Assembly (NCBI RefSeq): GCF_015461835.1
Contig: NZ_JACOPX010000004.1
Span: 124,001-188,000, forward strand
Source: Pseudomonas neuropathica
GTDB lineage: Bacteria > Pseudomonadota > Gammaproteobacteria > Pseudomonadales > Pseudomonadaceae
Length of the DNA: 64,000 nt
Reading direction: 5' to 3'
The notes beneath the pieces were generated by a model. It was not told where the DNA came from and made no database searches. It worked only from the letters and a program-made list of their open reading frames with translations. The position numbers were made by a program, and so were the translations under genes. Shown here piece by piece: positions 62,782 through 64,000 of this stretch. The first letter of the stretch is position 1; every line of letters begins with the position of its first letter.

Positions 62782-62895
62782 TCACTTCTTGCGCTTATTC
62801 GCATCCTTCCAGATAAAAAATCCAAACCCTGCAAAAAACAGAACCATCAGCCCTACAGTCAGGACCCCGGCAAACACCACGTTATCGAAAAACAT
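62782..62895 (-). CDS. ccoM: Cytochrome cbb3 oxidase-associated membrane protein CcoM, 37 aa
   Basis: ATG 62895 (AGGAGG 6 bp upstream) opens 37 codons ending TGA 62782-62784. The product is one membrane helix (about residues 5-29, including GVLTVGLMVLFFAGFGFFIW) with a cytosolic KDANKRKK tail, which is the form of Pseudomonas CcoM. That subunit binds the cbb3-type oxidase and aids its assembly and stability. The ccoNOQP genes are not in this window. Its own terminator follows. Confidence 0.88.
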   Translation of the reverse strand: MFFDNVVFAGVLTVGLMVLFFAGFGFFIWKDANKRKK

Positions 62896-63040
62896 GACTG
62901 GCCTCCTGGCCCCTGCTCTGCTGCGATGGGACTAAGTTACCAAACACACAGGCGCACAAATTGACCGGGATCAATACCAGCAACGAAGGGGGACAAAGGA
63001 GGGAAAATAACTGACCTGCATCAACGAACGCAGGGGGAGA

Positions 63041-63202
63041 TCAACGCTTTTTCGGCTTGTTTTTCGACTTTTTCTTGGCTTTTCCCAGCGGCATAGCCTG
63101 CTCGAACGCTTGGCGCACCTCGTTCAGGCGCTTCTCTTTAATGTCATGCACACGCTTGGCGCGCTCAGTGCTGAGGTCAATCAGTTTGTCATCTTGGCTC
63201 AT
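63041..63202 (-). CDS. Small basic hypothetical protein, 53 aa
   Basis: ATG 63202 opens 53 codons ending TGA 63041-63043. The product has a helix MSQDDKLIDLSTERAKRVHD and ends in a very Lys-rich tail (GKAKKKSKNKPKKR), suggesting RNA or nucleic-acid contact. I recognise no family. A weak ribosome site is present. Upstream of ccoM on the same strand, about 145 bp apart. Confidence 0.6.
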   Translation of the reverse strand: MSQDDKLIDLSTERAKRVHDIKEKRLNEVRQAFEQAMPLGKAKKKSKNKPKKR

Positions 63203-63318
63203 GGCGTCAGTACATCACTTGAAAGAATCACAACTGCCACATCACCGGCAGGACAGCGCCAATAATGCAGCCTCAGACGCGCGCTGACCAGCCGGCAAGC
63301 CTCACGTGGTACAACGAC

Positions 63319-63660
63319 TCAGATCTCGATATCGACCCACAAGCCCTGACGCGGCTGATCTTCCATCAGTGGCACCACCGGCACGGTGTTGTCGGCGTTG
63401 AGCTCGGTGCCGGGCACGGCGAGGTGTTCTTCCGGGTCTTCGTCGGCTTCGCGGCGGCGTCGGTCACGCTCCTGCTGACGGCGTTGTTCTTCACGCGCCA
63501 GCAGGCGATCCTCTTCCGGATCGCGCTTTTGCAGATCGATCGTGCTTTCGTTGGAGCTTTCCTGCACCGGCACCACCGGAGGAATGTCCGGCCGCTGGCG
63601 GATCGGATCCTGCTGGGAAGTGATCGGCACAGCGCTCAGAGGGAGCATCGGTGGCAACAT
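63319..63660 (-). CDS. Hypothetical hydrophilic protein, 113 aa
   Basis: ATG 63660 has AGGAGA 8 bp upstream. The product is hydrophilic with a proline-rich start (MLPPMLPLSAVPITSQQDP) and a long charged central helix (EEDRLLAREEQRRQQERDRR, about residues 49-68). It looks disordered apart from that helix. Function unknown. Monocistronic; divergent from rapA across a REP pair. Confidence 0.7.
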   Translation of the reverse strand: MLPPMLPLSAVPITSQQDPIRQRPDIPPVVPVQESSNESTIDLQKRDPEEDRLLAREEQRRQQERDRRRREADEDPEEHLAVPGTELNADNTVPVVPLMEDQPRQGLWVDIEI

Positions 63661-63744
63661 ATAAAGGGTCTCCTGTCTGCAGGCTATCGGCTGCGGCAAA
63701 GGCGCCTTGAGCCGTCGGTCGCAAACTTGTGACCGGGTTGGCAC

Positions 63745-63840
63745 TGTAGGAGCTGCCGAAGGCTGCGATCTTTTAATGGGACAACACCGATTCCAAGTGT
63801 TCCCCAAGATCAAAAGATCGCAGCCTTCGGCAGCTCATAC
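63745..63840. repeat. REP pair, GCAGCCTTCGGCAGCTCC family
   Basis: Two facing units with a 40-bp spacer, upstream of rapA. Confidence 0.94.
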
Positions 63841-63913
63841 CCCAGTATTCCTTTGGCCTCAGGGTCGCATTCCGTTAAGATAGCCCGCTTTTTCAAGGTG
63901 GGAGTCAGGCAGC

Positions 63914-64000
63914 ATGGCGCAGCAGTATCAACCGGGGCAACGCTGGATCAGTGACAGCGAAGCAGAGCTTGGTTTAGGCACCGTTCTGGCACAGGACGGC
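63914..64000 (+). CDS. rapA: RNA polymerase-associated protein RapA (HepA), N-terminal part only
   Basis: The 29 visible codons (starting [20 protein letters not shown]) match the RapA N-terminus. RapA is a Swi2/Snf2-type ATPase that recycles RNA polymerase. The rest lies beyond the window. GGGAGTCAGG lies about 5-10 bp before the ATG. Confidence 0.9.
   Translation, partial: MAQQYQPGQRWISDSEAELGLGTVLAQDG

Noticed and set aside
7211..63840. CRISPR array reading of the repeated units
   Set aside because: The units are paired inverted REP elements scattered singly, without regular direct repeats and spacers or cas genes.

Overview
The window is chromosomal DNA of a Pseudomonas, most probably of the P. 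fluorescens group. The evidence is the gene content (ttgR/ttgABC efflux with its P. putida-type operator, a complete protocatechuate pca cluster with PcaR, olsBA, ccoM, rapA, DUF6124), G+C-rich codon use, and the dense REP and long intergenic repeats typical of fluorescent pseudomonads. No complete rRNA or tRNA gene and no transposase is present.  Layout. 1-290 is the end of an integrated element: a hairpin-rich stretch stopping in a copy of the 3' end of a tRNA-Gly gene (264-288), followed by a tRNA-type terminator. 370-3960 is an A+T-rich accessory segment with one operon: a protein made of two RmlC-like cupin domains, a 90-residue protein of unknown type and an MFS exporter. This is the least explained part of the window. 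3.9-35 kb is ordinary chromosome with many single genes and short operons: SAM methyltransferases, a diguanylate cyclase, fosA coupled to two paralogous secreted proteins, a delta-60-repeat protein divergent from an Ig-like protein, yiaY, a DUF4917 gene, a class II aldolase/DapA-like pair with an XRE-cupin regulator, a PfpI gene, LemA/TPM genes, bglX, clsB-yceI, ornithine lipid synthesis olsBA, and acpH. 35-38 kb is an ArsR-MFS-ene reductase operon behind a palindrome-rich control region. 38.4-45.2 kb is ttgR and ttgABC, an RND multidrug pump. An OprD porin and a second Tam-like methyltransferase follow.  48-59 kb carries the whole lower protocatechuate branch on the minus strand: pcaR, pcaK, pcaIJF-HG and pcaT-B-D-C, from uptake (PcaK) through ring cleavage (PcaHG), PcaB, PcaC and PcaD to 3-oxoadipate, CoA transfer (PcaIJ) and thiolysis (PcaF). 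Three PcaR-type operators and A-rich Hfq/Crc-like sites at pcaK and pcaT translation starts show specific induction plus catabolite repression. 59.5-64 kb holds a small conserved gene, a Pit phosphate transporter, a 1-kb repeat region (two inverted long repeats enclosing MITE-like copies), ccoM (37 codons), two small hypothetical genes and the start of rapA.  Eighteen REP pairs of two sequence families lie between genes, mostly just after stop codons. At least four further sites carry a longer MITE-like repeat.
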